This document shows, piece by piece, positions 1 to 8,363 of a stretch of DNA of 64,000 nucleotides. The notes under the pieces were generated by a model. It ran no database searches. It was not told the origin of the DNA and worked only from the letters and a program-made list of their open reading frames with translations. The position numbers and the translations under genes were made by a program. Source of the stretch: Paenibacillus roseus (GTDB lineage Bacteria; Bacillota; Bacilli; Paenibacillales; Paenibacillaceae). The first letter of the stretch is position 1; each line of letters begins with the position of its first letter. The DNA lies in assembly GCF_016424485.1 (NCBI RefSeq), contig NZ_JAELUP010000103.1:186001-250000 (forward strand), given 5' to 3'.

Positions 1-710
1 TGCATCGGAAGCTCATGATGCGGCTTATGCCCTAAAAACTGCATGTCGGTCTCCTGCCCATACTTGCGGCCAAATTCCGGCCCGATAATAACGAGGCGGG
101 TATCCACAGGCAGCCGCCGCGCCAGCCGTCTGAGCAGATTTGCATCGGTCCATGGCGCCCAGGCGCCGATATAGCCGACATGGCTGTCGCCAGCGAAAGC
201 TATGCGGTCCGCTTCCGTAGACGATTGTTCGTCCATCAGATGCAGCCCCATCCCGCTGTCATAGCCATTGCGTACGAGCGCAAGCGGCCGCTTCGGATTT
301 TGGCGTCTAAGTCTTGAATAGAGCCGTTCCGAAGTACAGATGATCCAATCCGCAGTCTCCACCATTTGCGGCTCATACGGAGCCAACTCCGCAAATTCAT
401 CCACGCAATCGTATACAATATAATCCGCCTGATACCGTTTGAGCGACTCTGCCAGTTGGGGCAGCGAGCACCAGATCAAAGTTCCGCCCGAGGCTCCTTG
501 CCGAATAGAAGGCCATATATCCTGCAGCCATTGCGAATGGTTGTGTACAACGAAGAGCCTTTCCGCAATTTGTTCGTTCTCTCTCACAGAGATGGATTTA
601 TTGCAAAAATAAACATGGTGTCCCGCTTGGGCCAGATGGAACATCAACTGGTGGGGCCGCTGCTTCATAAACGACCAGTCGATAATCGGTGGAAATAAGA
701 TGACCGCCAT
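1..710 (-). CDS. Glycosyltransferase, TuaH-like (3' end outside window)
   Basis: An open frame runs from an ATG at 710 on the reverse strand to the window edge (236 codons, no stop seen). It reads MAVILFPPIIDWSFMKQRPHQ near the start, a pattern typical of GT4-like enzymes such as TuaH (teichuronic acid synthesis): an 'R-P-H-Q/H' segment, then YDCVDEF, then a C-terminal GYIGAWAPW-D segment that opens the nucleotide-sugar binding half. GGAG eight bases upstream supports this start; an in-frame ATG at 725 lacks a good ribosome site. It is divergent from the GT2 gene at 821. Product and acceptor are unknown; the GT-B fold assignment is by sequence feel only. Confidence 0.72.
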   Translation of the reverse strand, partial: MAVILFPPIIDWSFMKQRPHQLMFHLAQAGHHVYFCNKSISVRENEQIAERLFVVHNHSQWLQDIWPSIRQGASGGTLIWCSLPQLAESLKRYQADYIVYDCVDEFAELAPYEPQMVETADWIICTSERLYSRLRRQNPKRPLALVRNGYDSGMGLHLMDEQSSTEADRIAFAGDSHVGYIGAWAPWTDANLLRRLARRLPVDTRLVIIGPEFGRKYGQETDMQFLGHKPHHELPM

Positions 711-820
711 GTTATCTTTCTCCATTTCGTTGTTGTTTTTAAAAGCTTCATGTATGATGCAGTGCCGGTCAGCATAACCATTACCAATTCGATTACTTAA
801 GATCAGAAAGGGTTTGGATT

Positions 821-2116
821 ATGATTGTGTTTGTGCTGAACGATACCCAGACGCCGGCAGCGCGTCTTACTGTACGAACGGCTGAACTTTTGCTGCCCGG
901 GGCCGAGATTGTGCCGCTTGCGCAGCCAGTCGGCGGCAAGCTGAACGACTACTTGCGGCATAGAAACGAAGAGCCTTACATGCTCACCATACCATCAGGC
1001 GCCGAACTGCTTCGCTCTTTTTCCACTGAACTCTCCCATTGGCTGACACTCATGAAGGAGCAAGGATTGAAATGGCTGCGCATTCAGCCTGCGCAATCTG
1101 CACAGTGGGACATCCAGGTGCCTGAAATTCCGCACGCTGTCACGATATGGACTCCCGACGCGATAGCGCGCGGAGAAATAAACGGCTTTGCCGAGGAGAG
1201 CGAGCTTCCCTTCAATCACTATACAGACTATGACAAGTATATTCAGATCCGTGAGGCCTGCCCGGGGGCTGAGTTGCTGAGCTCCAGCTTTCGTCCGGCC
1301 CCCCGGCATTTTCCCGCCTGGATGCGTCGGCGCGAGGAATGGGAGGCGCTTGCGCCTTTGCTTGAAGCTCCAGCAGTCCCCCGGCCTCATAGCAAGCCTT
1401 TGCTGTCTGTAGTCATCTGTGCCTATAACGCTGCGGCTCATTTGCCGTGGGCGATTCGCAGTGTCCTGAAGCAGACGAGTTCTGCCTGGGAACTGATCCT
1501 GGTAGATGACGCTTCCAATGATGGAACGGATGCAGCAATTGAACGTCTGGTCCCACTCGCACATAACGTGACGGTTATACGGCATGAGCATAATAGAGGC
1601 AAGGCGGCATCGCTCAATACAGCGCTCGTTGCTGCGCGTGGAAGCTGGCTATTGGAGCTGGATGCCGATGACTGGCTGACTTGTGATGCAGTCGCCCGCT
1701 TTGCGGAAGCAGCGGTTTGTGCCGAAGATAGCGTAGCACTAATCTGCGGAAATTATGGCGAATGGCTGGAGCGCAGCCCTCATCAGCTGTTATTCAGGAA
1801 AATTCACGTTACTTCTCCCATCAAGGATGTCCGGCAGCTGCTGGAGAATGCCCGCCCTCTTATCCCGCGTCTTTACCGCGTATCAACGCTTCGTCAGGAA
1901 GGAGGCTGGCGCCAATCGGACCCGTTCTACGGCAGGCTGTATGAAGATATGGAGATGTTGATTCGCTTGCTTCGCAGCTATGAAGCGGAATATCTTCCTC
2001 ATTGTCTGTACCATCGCCGGCTGCGCAGCTCCAGTATGTCGAGGAAGCATGCCAAGGCTTATGCCGCCTGGAAACTGTGGGCGCTTGCCAGCTTTGAAGG
2101 GCTTGATCACCGCTAA
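821..2116 (+). CDS. Glycosyltransferase family 2 protein
   Basis: A 431-residue protein whose second half is a GT-A domain: SVVICAYN begins near residue 195, followed by the nucleotide-binding ILVDDASNDGT segment and a DAD metal-binding motif at residues 281-283 (LDADDW). Enzymes of this family transfer sugar from a nucleotide donor at the cytoplasmic membrane face. The first ~190 residues resemble nothing I can name and may bind the acceptor or a partner. No membrane segment is apparent. The neighbours (another glycosyltransferase, coat-like proteins, CsaB) suggest surface or spore glycan synthesis; the substrate is not predictable. An AAAGGG precedes the ATG. Confidence 0.85.
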   Translation: MIVFVLNDTQTPAARLTVRTAELLLPGAEIVPLAQPVGGKLNDYLRHRNEEPYMLTIPSGAELLRSFSTELSHWLTLMKEQGLKWLRIQPAQSAQWDIQVPEIPHAVTIWTPDAIARGEINGFAEESELPFNHYTDYDKYIQIREACPGAELLSSSFRPAPRHFPAWMRRREEWEALAPLLEAPAVPRPHSKPLLSVVICAYNAAAHLPWAIRSVLKQTSSAWELILVDDASNDGTDAAIERLVPLAHNVTVIRHEHNRGKAASLNTALVAARGSWLLELDADDWLTCDAVARFAEAAVCAEDSVALICGNYGEWLERSPHQLLFRKIHVTSPIKDVRQLLENARPLIPRLYRVSTLRQEGGWRQSDPFYGRLYEDMEMLIRLLRSYEAEYLPHCLYHRRLRSSSMSRKHAKAYAAWKLWALASFEGLDHR

Positions 2117-2121
2117 GACTT

Positions 2122-2197
2122 CGGAAGCTGGAGAAGTGAAGCATCGCCTTTGTTCCCGAACTCCTCTTCCACAGCGTTCATTCGTGCAACTTATAGA
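2122..2197 (+). repeat. Truncated copy of MITE-like repeat family A
   Basis: This stretch matches the full element at 53561-53753: the GGAGAAG-GAAGC then TCGCCTTTGTTCCCG segment is followed directly by the element's right end, TTCATTCG then CAACTTATA. The middle is missing. Its right end supplies the TAA stop of the reverse-strand gene at 2191-2394. Confidence 0.6.
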
Positions 2198-2394
2198 GCC
2201 AATATTCTGACGAAAGATACCTGATTGGAAAAAAGTGTGACCTGCTCAGTCGGCGTCTGATAGGACGGATCAGTGACCAAAATGGTAAACTGCCCGTTCC
2301 CTGTAGACAGCAGATCGCCCGTATAGTAATTGCTGCTCAAAAAAACTTCGATTTGGCGCCCGATGTAGTCTGAGAGCAACTGCTCAAAATTCAT
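2191..2394 (-). CDS. Small YuzF/DUF2642-like protein
   Basis: A 67-residue protein starting MNFEQLLSDYIGRQIEVFL. The start at 2394 is chosen because AAGGAGGG lies just upstream; a longer reading to 2484 overlaps the preceding gene. The short beta-rich body with a terminal VSFVRI strand resembles small Bacillales proteins of the YuzF/DUF2642 type, several of which are spore-associated. That link is from memory of the pattern, not a search. It lies immediately downstream of two genes on the same strand with similar C-terminal patterns, so the three probably form an operon. Confidence 0.65.
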   Translation of the reverse strand: MNFEQLLSDYIGRQIEVFLSSNYYTGDLLSTGNGQFTILVTDPSYQTPTEQVTLFSNQVSFVRILAL

Positions 2395-2407
2395 GTCCTT
2401 CCCTCCT

Positions 2408-2806
2408 TTATGGATACGCGGCATTAATTTGGGCGGCTCGCACAAGCAAAATATCCCCGGCTGGTTCTTGCAGTTTGATGACATCTATTCCCACATTCAA
2501 GACAGTACCCCCTACGGTACCCGCAAGCGTCTCGATCGTGACATTCTCGCCTATCTTATCCTTGAAATAATCAATAATCCCCGGATTTTCCGGTTGCTCT
2601 CCGCGGATCAGCGTAAAGCTGAATCCGGCTCCATCGGCGCTCCCGGACTGGATGCTGAATCCGGCATTGGTTAACTGCTCCAGCGCGGCGGCCATACTGG
2701 TTCCCAGGAGAATCGACGGAGCTGCGCTGCTGCTGCTTGACAATGTAACCCGAGCGGCGTTCCTGGCGTAATTATTGTCGCATCGCAAAAGAACGATATC
2801 TGCCAT
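2408..2806 (-). CDS. Hypothetical DUF2642-like protein, possible spore coat component
   Basis: A 132-residue protein with a strong GGAGGAATAACAG ribosome site before ATG 2806. The first ~70 residues are Ser/Ala-rich. The C-terminal half (IGENVTIETLAGTVGGTVLN, then DVIKLQEP) is a compact beta-strand repeat like that of the flanking genes. It sits 13 bp upstream of the 2191-2394 gene and 15 bp downstream of the 2822-3394 gene, which indicates co-transcription. No signal peptide, membrane segment or catalytic motif is visible. A role in the spore coat is inferred only from the resemblance of its tail to YuzF-type proteins. Confidence 0.65.
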   Translation of the reverse strand: MADIVLLRCDNNYARNAARVTLSSSSSAAPSILLGTSMAAALEQLTNAGFSIQSGSADGAGFSFTLIRGEQPENPGIIDYFKDKIGENVTIETLAGTVGGTVLNVGIDVIKLQEPAGDILLVRAAQINAAYP

Positions 2807-2821
2807 CTGTTATTCCTCCTT

Positions 2822-3394
2822 CTAATTGACCTGTTGATAAAACGGATAATGGAAGCCGATAATTTGATGAAGCGGGAAAAATAAATACTCTCCCCCTATG
2901 GCATCCACTGGTTCAACAATAACAAGGCCTTCGGGTCGCACCTCACGCACTATGCCCGCCCGCTTGATCGTTGCCTGCGCCGAACCTCCCTGGGCAGTAA
3001 ATAATTCAATGCCCAGCGGATTGCCGACATAGGCGGCAAGCGCATCGCGAAGTGCGAGTATAGTATTGCTTTCTGCAGAAGGGGGCTGTGCTTCATAAGG
3101 GGGGACATTGACAATCGGGGCGGGTATGTTGACGACAGGGGCCGGAATATTGACAGATGGGGCAGGGACATTGACTACAGGTGCGGGGACGTTAACTGTT
3201 GGCGGAGAAGCGTTTGGCACTTTAATTTCCGGATTGACATGTACGGCATGGGTGTGGATCGTATTGCCACGCTTCTTTTCTCTTTTTGTATATGATGAAG
3301 CCCGTTTTTTAACCAAGCATTTCCGATATTTTGCGCATGCTCCCCGTCCCGGTTTATTGACGCGAAGTCTGCTTCTGCTCTTTCTTCTGATCAT
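2822..3394 (-). CDS. Protein with VNVPAP repeats and DUF2642-like C-terminus
   Basis: A 190-residue protein in three parts: a very basic Arg/Lys-rich head (MIRRKSRSRLRVNKPGRG), a central run of about five tandem (V/I)N(V/I)PAP hexapeptides (roughly residues 60-97), and a beta-rich tail ending in FPLHQIIGFHYPF. The ATG at 3394 is preferred because GGAGGTG lies nine bases upstream; a GTG at 3406 overlaps that site. The repeat should form an extended proline-rich arm. As first gene of the reverse operon it may be an exported or coat structural protein, but no signal peptide is seen. Function unknown. Confidence 0.7.
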   Translation of the reverse strand: MIRRKSRSRLRVNKPGRGACAKYRKCLVKKRASSYTKREKKRGNTIHTHAVHVNPEIKVPNASPPTVNVPAPVVNVPAPSVNIPAPVVNIPAPIVNVPPYEAQPPSAESNTILALRDALAAYVGNPLGIELFTAQGGSAQATIKRAGIVREVRPEGLVIVEPVDAIGGEYLFFPLHQIIGFHYPFYQQVN

Positions 3395-3642
3395 GCTGGA
3401 TTGCACCTCCGTTGCAGATTTATATCATCATATTCCCCTAATTGCTGAGAGAAAGGGACACTTGACCACTTGAGGACACAAGCCGTTAAATTGGGTCAAT
3501 GCTCCTCCCTGTATGCGTGCGATATCAGGCAGCCTGAGTCAGCGGAAAATAAAGCCGCAGGTTATTTGCTCGGTGCAGATTCTACATCCTTTACATAAAC
3601 TATCTTGATTTTGAAGGATTAGATTGGAGGGGCAGGGTTATA

Positions 3643-4842
3643 ATGAAATATTTAATCCACGGTTTTTACGGGGCGGGCAATGCCGGTGATGATGCCATTT
3701 TGCATGCGCTTATCGATCAATTGGTCGGGATTGAACCCGATGCGGAAATTACGGTCAGCGTGCGCAGCAAGTCCATCGGAGCCTACTATGGCTCGCATCC
3801 AGTCCGGACAATATTCGGTTTCGACCTGGAGGAACTGAAGCAGGCCGTGTCCCGAAGCGATATGGTCATTATCGGCGGAGGCGGCCTTTTCCAGGATTAC
3901 AACGGTTTTGACACCCTATCCCTTTTCCATACAACCGCTTCATTGCGACGGCAGCCCGGTGCGATCGTCTATTATAGCACGCCTATTTTTATAGCGAAAA
4001 CATTGGGCAAGCGTGTCGTGCTGTACGGACTCGGTATTGGCCCGTTCTCTACCCTTGAAGGACATCGTGCAGCGGGATGGATCTCAGGGCTGGCCGATGC
4101 GGTTACGGTCCGGGATACCGGGTCCTGGGAGCTGCTTCAGTCAGTTGGGGTCAAACAGACCGTATTGGCTGCTGACCCGGTTGTTAGCTTGGGAATAAAT
4201 GGAAGCGCGGACATCCTGATCAGCAAAGCGGACATTCAGGAGGCCAGAAATCGTAAGCCGCGAATCGGCTTGAACTTGCGAAGATGGGCATATGATCCGG
4301 ACGGCAGCGCACGCTTCTACAAGCTGTTAACCCAAGTCGCAAAGCATACTTTGCAGCAGCATCAGGCGGAGCTGTTTATTTTTACTTTTAATCGCAGTGA
4401 GCAGGAGGTCAAGCTGGCCAGAGAGTTCGCTTCACAATTCCCGCCGGATGCAGTGACAATCATCCCGTATGAGGACAGTACGCCGATGAAGCTGCTAGAG
4501 TTTATGGGAACTTTGGATTTGACCATCGCGATGCGTCTGCACGCGTCGATTATATCGATGGCTGCTGATACACCGGCAATCGGACTTTCGTATGATCCGA
4601 AGGTCAGCCAATTTTTCAGTGAAGCAGGTCTGCCGGGATTATGTATTCCCATCAATGAAGCTGCACAATCCGAATCTGTGCTCATAGCGGCAGTGGATAA
4701 TGTTTTGCAAAACCGGATGGCCTGGAAAGAAAAAGTAAAGGCGCAGATGGCCGTACTGCGGAGCAGAGAAAAGCTGAACAGACAGATTTTGCTGAGTGAA
4801 ACGGAACAGGTCAGACGTCGGAAGGGAGGCGGACTGGAATGA
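3643..4842 (+). CDS. csaB: Polysaccharide pyruvyl transferase, CsaB family
   Basis: A 399-residue protein with the features of CsaB: MKYLIHGFYGAGNAGDDAIL at the start, IIGGGGLFQD near residues 76-85 and MRLHASI from residue 297. CsaB transfers a pyruvyl group from phosphoenolpyruvate to cell-wall polysaccharide, creating the ligand for SLH-domain surface proteins. GGAGG precedes the ATG. The next gene, a CgeB-like glycosyltransferase, overlaps by four bases (ATGA), so translation is coupled. In many Paenibacillus-type genomes csaB serves S-layer anchoring; here the neighbours could also suggest spore-surface glycan. Confidence 0.9.
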   Translation: MKYLIHGFYGAGNAGDDAILHALIDQLVGIEPDAEITVSVRSKSIGAYYGSHPVRTIFGFDLEELKQAVSRSDMVIIGGGGLFQDYNGFDTLSLFHTTASLRRQPGAIVYYSTPIFIAKTLGKRVVLYGLGIGPFSTLEGHRAAGWISGLADAVTVRDTGSWELLQSVGVKQTVLAADPVVSLGINGSADILISKADIQEARNRKPRIGLNLRRWAYDPDGSARFYKLLTQVAKHTLQQHQAELFIFTFNRSEQEVKLAREFASQFPPDAVTIIPYEDSTPMKLLEFMGTLDLTIAMRLHASIISMAADTPAIGLSYDPKVSQFFSEAGLPGLCIPINEAAQSESVLIAAVDNVLQNRMAWKEKVKAQMAVLRSREKLNRQILLSETEQVRRRKGGGLE

Positions 4843-5834
4843 GGCTGGAGGAACTCAAGATCACTTACATTTGCCGTTATGTCCCTGGTGTGAATGAAAT
4901 TTTGAAGAGTATTCATAACGGGCTGGAGGAGCTGGGTTGTACGGTGCAGGAGCTGAATCTGACCGGCAAAATACCGCTGCTGCATAATCCGTACCGGCAT
5001 CAGGGCGGCAACGGTCCGGTCTATGTCCGTTTGAACAAGCTCTTTTCCTTAATCCGCGACTTTCAGCCTGACCTCATTTTATTCGGCGGGGGCGGCCTAA
5101 CATTTTCGGCGGAGGACATGGCTGAAATCAAGCAATATTGCGGCATAATCGGCCTGACTTTAAGCGACCCTGACGTATTTCCCACCGTTGTCAACTACGC
5201 TTCCGATTATGATTTTCATACGACCAACTCTATGCAGGCGCTGGATATGTACCGTGAACATCAGCACGATAACATCATCTTTATGCCGTTTGCAGTAGAC
5301 CGGCGTTATTTTGTGCCACGGGACCCGGTACCGCAATTCCAGTGTGATGTCGCCGTTATTGGCCATGCCCGGCCGGATCGGATTGCTCTTGCAAGCAGAC
5401 TGACGGCGGAATTTGATACACTGCTCTACGGCAAAAATTGGCCCGATCATACGATGGGGCCGGTAAACGGAGAGAACTGGTTCCGGGCAGCGCATTCCAC
5501 AACGTGTCTCGTTAATTTTCCAACCACAGGGGCAGGCTATACGAATGTAAAAGTGGGCGTATTCGAAGCGACCGCTGCGGGCAAGCTGCTGTTCACGCAT
5601 TATTTTGATGAAATGAGTCGTTATTTTGTGTATGACAAGGAAATTGTCGGTTACCGCGATGAAGATGATCTGATCGAAAAGCTGCGATATTACATTAGCC
5701 ATCCCGCCGAAGCGGACAAGGTTGCCCGTGCTGGACAGCAGCGGACGCGGCTGGAGCATACATGGGAACACAGATTTGCCGATCTTTTTGGGAAGCTGGA
5801 TTTTGACCGTTTCAAGGGAAGAAAATGGGCTTAA
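4839..5834 (+). CDS. CgeB-like glycosyltransferase
   Basis: A 331-residue protein starting within the stop of csaB. Its architecture matches CgeB-type GT-B enzymes: a first half with LILFGGGGLTF and a YDFHTTNS segment, then a donor-binding half with the GYTNVKVGVFEATAAGKLL loop, followed by DEDDLIEKLRYYISHP and a terminal helix. B. subtilis CgeB is a late sporulation protein implicated in glycosylating the spore crust. No membrane segment is present. Coupling to csaB suggests both act on one glycan. Donor and acceptor are unknown. Confidence 0.82.
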   Translation: MRLEELKITYICRYVPGVNEILKSIHNGLEELGCTVQELNLTGKIPLLHNPYRHQGGNGPVYVRLNKLFSLIRDFQPDLILFGGGGLTFSAEDMAEIKQYCGIIGLTLSDPDVFPTVVNYASDYDFHTTNSMQALDMYREHQHDNIIFMPFAVDRRYFVPRDPVPQFQCDVAVIGHARPDRIALASRLTAEFDTLLYGKNWPDHTMGPVNGENWFRAAHSTTCLVNFPTTGAGYTNVKVGVFEATAAGKLLFTHYFDEMSRYFVYDKEIVGYRDEDDLIEKLRYYISHPAEADKVARAGQQRTRLEHTWEHRFADLFGKLDFDRFKGRKWA

Positions 5835-5895
5835 TGAACGATCATAAATCTCCTTTAACCGGCGCACGATAGGGGTACAAAGGAGGGAATTGATC

Positions 5896-5982
5896 ATGGC
5901 GAAACAGCAGGGACATGGAAACAAAAATACGACGACCAAAACTTCGGATAAAAAAAGCAACGGATCCGGCAATAATCACTGA
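5896..5982 (+). CDS. Very small hydrophilic protein (28 aa)
   Basis: A 28-codon ORF behind a strong AAAGGAGGG site. The product (MAKQQGHGNKNTTTKTSDKK then SNGSGNNH) is basic, Asn/Lys/Thr/Ser-rich and lacks hydrophobic residues, resembling the style of minor small acid-soluble or coat-associated spore peptides. I cannot assign a family. It lies 61 bp after the CgeB-like gene and may share its transcript. Confidence 0.5.
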   Translation: MAKQQGHGNKNTTTKTSDKKSNGSGNNH

Positions 5983-6091
5983 TTCAGCTGCATATCGTTA
6001 TCCCCTTATGACCTAACCTGCTCACTATCGTCCAGCAAGCCGAATAATCTGGTTAGAGCTGACTGTCTGATCAGGATAGGAGAGGATATTA

Positions 6092-6175
6092 TTGGGGAAA
6101 AAACAAGCGGCGCTGCTGTTCATCCTACTGCTTTATGTATTACTGGTCGCACTGCTGTTTATCCTACTGTTTTAA
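6092..6175 (+). CDS. Very small membrane peptide (27 aa)
   Basis: A TTG-started ORF with AGGAGAGG six bases upstream. The product has a Gly-Lys-Lys-Gln head and then a single Leu-rich hydrophobic helix to the end, so it should insert in the membrane as a bare transmembrane segment. It ends 38 bp before a strong terminator. It resembles small sporulation membrane peptides in style only; it lacks the Gly-rich head of YjcZ proteins. Confidence 0.45.
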   Translation: MGKKQAALLFILLLYVLLVALLFILLF

Positions 6176-6213
6176 CCTGACAAGGATGGATGGCTAATAC
6201 TGAAGAATTAGAG

Positions 6214-6266
6214 CAAACAGCACAGTGTACCGTTTTTGACGGGAGCAGGTGCTGTTTGTTTTTTTT
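6214..6266 (+). terminator. Rho-independent terminator
   Basis: A perfect 10-bp stem, CAAACAGCAC (6214-6223) with GTGCTGTTTG (6249-6258), is followed by eight T residues. It should end the csaB / CgeB / small-ORF transcript. It also argues against starting the sensor gene at 6190, since the hairpin would then lie within the coding region. Confidence 0.85.
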
Positions 6267-6387
6267 GCGGCAGCTTAAACGGAGGTGTCACACCATCATA
6301 TGTTTTCATTCGTTCAATTTATATACATCCAATTTGGGAGGAAAAATCAGGAAAGACGTCGAATCGAATAGAGCGGAGGGATTTATA

Positions 6388-7635
6388 ATGAGAGACCTGT
6401 TACTGGATTTTCTGTCCATTTTATTCCCGGTAATGCTCTACCAGTTTCTAGTGTTGGCCAAATCGACTCGGGTGAAAGACAGTGTCTATAAAATAAGTCT
6501 CGGACTACTTGCCGGGTTGGCAATTGTTTGCTCTATGCTGCTGCCTGATCCCATCATCAATGATCTGGACGGTGATTTAAGAAATATTCCGTTGATCATA
6601 GCACTACTATACGGCGGCTATTTATCCGGCGGGATTTCGCTTTTTTGTTTTTTGCTGACCAGGTATCTGATTGGAACGGACGGGTGGGAAGTGGCGTTTG
6701 TCGGAATACTGACTGTCCTTGTAGCGACCGCCATATTTCATTCACGTTTTGCCAGGCGGACGCCGCGGCAAAGGCTGGTCATCACGACGGGGCTGGCATT
6801 AACCGGCTTTATTGTGAATGGGTTCGTAGCCATCGCACAGCAGCATCCAGACTTTCTGAATATGTCCCGGCTCGCGATCACAGGCGTGATCGAGATGTCA
6901 GCGATGGTCATGGCAACCTGTTTAATGGAGGTCACGATCAAGTCCAAGCTTATGCAAAGACAACTTCTCTCTGCAGAGAAGATGAATCTTGCAAGCCATC
7001 TGGCATCTTCCGTCGCTCAGGAGGTCCGTTCTCCTTTGGCGGTAGTAAAGGGGTATTTGCAGCTTGTCTTTGAAAGTGTGGAAGGGAAAAACCGCATCTA
7101 TATCGAAACTTCGCTTGCCGAACTCAAGCGGGCGGAATATGTGATCCATGATTTTCTGAATTTTGCCAAGCCTCAGCTTGAAAAGATGGAAATCGTTCAG
7201 GTTGCGGACATGCTGCACCATATTAGACAAACGATGTCGGAAACTGTTGCAATGCATAACGTCGATTTACAAATCGAAGCAGAAGAGACTTTACTGCTGG
7301 AGGCAGATCGCTACAAAATTATGAAGGCCTTGGGCCATGTCATCAAAAACGCCATTGAGGCCTCCAATGGAGGGCAGGTATTCATTAATGCCCAGCGGGT
7401 TTTGGACAAAATTCAGATTTCGATCAGTGACAACGGGGAAGGGATGACGCCGGAGGAATTAACCAGACTCGGCACCCCATTCTATTCGACCAAGACGAAC
7501 GGTACCGGACTGGGGCTTATGGTAGCCTTTCGGATTATTCAGGCGATTGGGGGACAATTGGAATATACAAGCGAGAAAGGGAAGGGGACAACCTCGGTAG
7601 TCAGCCTTGATGCCGCGCCGTCAGTTGCATCATGA
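6388..7635 (+). CDS. KinB-like membrane sensor histidine kinase with His-to-Gln at the H-box
   Basis: A 415-residue orphan sensor. Start at ATG 6388 (GCGGAGGG upstream). Residues 1-190 hold about six membrane helices of the 5TMR-LYT type. A dimerisation helix then contains VAQEVRSPLAVVKG, where the family normally reads (A/S)HE(I/V)RNPLT: the phospho-acceptor His is Gln211 (codon CAG, 7018-7020). The ATPase domain looks intact: N-box IKNAIEAS with Asn321, G1 box DNGEGM from Asp348, F box PFYSTKTNG and G2 box GTGLGL. No response regulator gene is adjacent. It may be a pseudokinase modulating another Kin protein, or non-functional. KinB-type kinases feed the Spo0A phosphorelay. Confidence 0.85.
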   Translation: MRDLLLDFLSILFPVMLYQFLVLAKSTRVKDSVYKISLGLLAGLAIVCSMLLPDPIINDLDGDLRNIPLIIALLYGGYLSGGISLFCFLLTRYLIGTDGWEVAFVGILTVLVATAIFHSRFARRTPRQRLVITTGLALTGFIVNGFVAIAQQHPDFLNMSRLAITGVIEMSAMVMATCLMEVTIKSKLMQRQLLSAEKMNLASHLASSVAQEVRSPLAVVKGYLQLVFESVEGKNRIYIETSLAELKRAEYVIHDFLNFAKPQLEKMEIVQVADMLHHIRQTMSETVAMHNVDLQIEAEETLLLEADRYKIMKALGHVIKNAIEASNGGQVFINAQRVLDKIQISISDNGEGMTPEELTRLGTPFYSTKTNGTGLGLMVAFRIIQAIGGQLEYTSEKGKGTTSVVSLDAAPSVAS

Positions 7636-7853
7636 TCGAAGACTGCGGTTATGTACAAACAGAAAAGGGGATGATCGGATTATGATACTGGAGACTTGCA
7701 GGTGAAATCAGGCTTGAAGGAAAGTGCTGCACCATTTTTACGATCCGTTTCCGAAAGTAGAGCATTATATGAAGCTGGTTCTACAGCCCCTGTGTTCTAT
7801 ACGTTACTAATTTGTAAAGCGACATAGGGGTTTTCTATTGAAGGTGTTTAACT

Positions 7854-8363
7854 TTAAGGGATCAGTTTTGTGCCATTCAAGTTGTATTGCCCTTCTTTAC
7901 CACCCGCAATGACGTTCAAATCCGAATAATTTACATCCGGTTTGAGAACCAATAGATAGCGATTGGATTGATTCATCTTTTTGTAATCTTCAACAACGAA
8001 TTCTGTTTGGCCTGGTTTTAGTCCGTTATCAATGATGTATAAAGGTTCAGCAACCTTAATAATATCTCCTTTCTTTATCTTTTTTTCCGTTTTGTCAGAG
8101 TACACATCATCAATTTTAAAACTCGTAATTGTAAATCCTTCTTGAATGAATCCATCCTTATCCTTAACAACGTGGTTTTCGCTATCCAATGGCTTACCAG
8201 TAACAATCAATTTTGAGCGATCTTCCAATTCACTCAAATCCTTATGCGTGACAGGCAGTGCAGAAATTTCAACTACTTTAGTTTGACTATCCGCATAAAC
8301 GTATCCAGTCACAGCGATCCCTACTGTAACTAAGGTAATTGCAAGAGTTTTCTTGAGTTTCAT
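7854..8363 (-). CDS. Secreted hypothetical protein, AT-rich
   Basis: A 169-residue protein with a clear signal peptide: MKLKKT, a hydrophobic stretch LAITLVTVGIAVTGYV, then YADSQ with likely cleavage after Ala24. The mature part is polar and Lys/Asp-rich with predicted beta structure (KLIVTGKPL, FTITSFKIDDVYSD, KKGDIIKV) and no catalytic or Cys motif. AAGGGGGATACAC precedes the ATG. Codon use is visibly more AT-rich than in neighbouring genes, suggesting later acquisition. It stands alone on the reverse strand between two forward genes. I do not recognise the family. Confidence 0.75.
   Translation of the reverse strand: MKLKKTLAITLVTVGIAVTGYVYADSQTKVVEISALPVTHKDLSELEDRSKLIVTGKPLDSENHVVKDKDGFIQEGFTITSFKIDDVYSDKTEKKIKKGDIIKVAEPLYIIDNGLKPGQTEFVVEDYKKMNQSNRYLLVLKPDVNYSDLNVIAGGKEGQYNLNGTKLIP

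Noticed and set aside
7636..7853. Short open frame (ending SRALYEAGSTAP then VFYTLLICKAT) and a weak hairpin at 7787-7830 after the sensor kinase
   Set aside because: No start with a ribosome site and no recognisable family; the hairpin has a mismatch and a 28-base loop.
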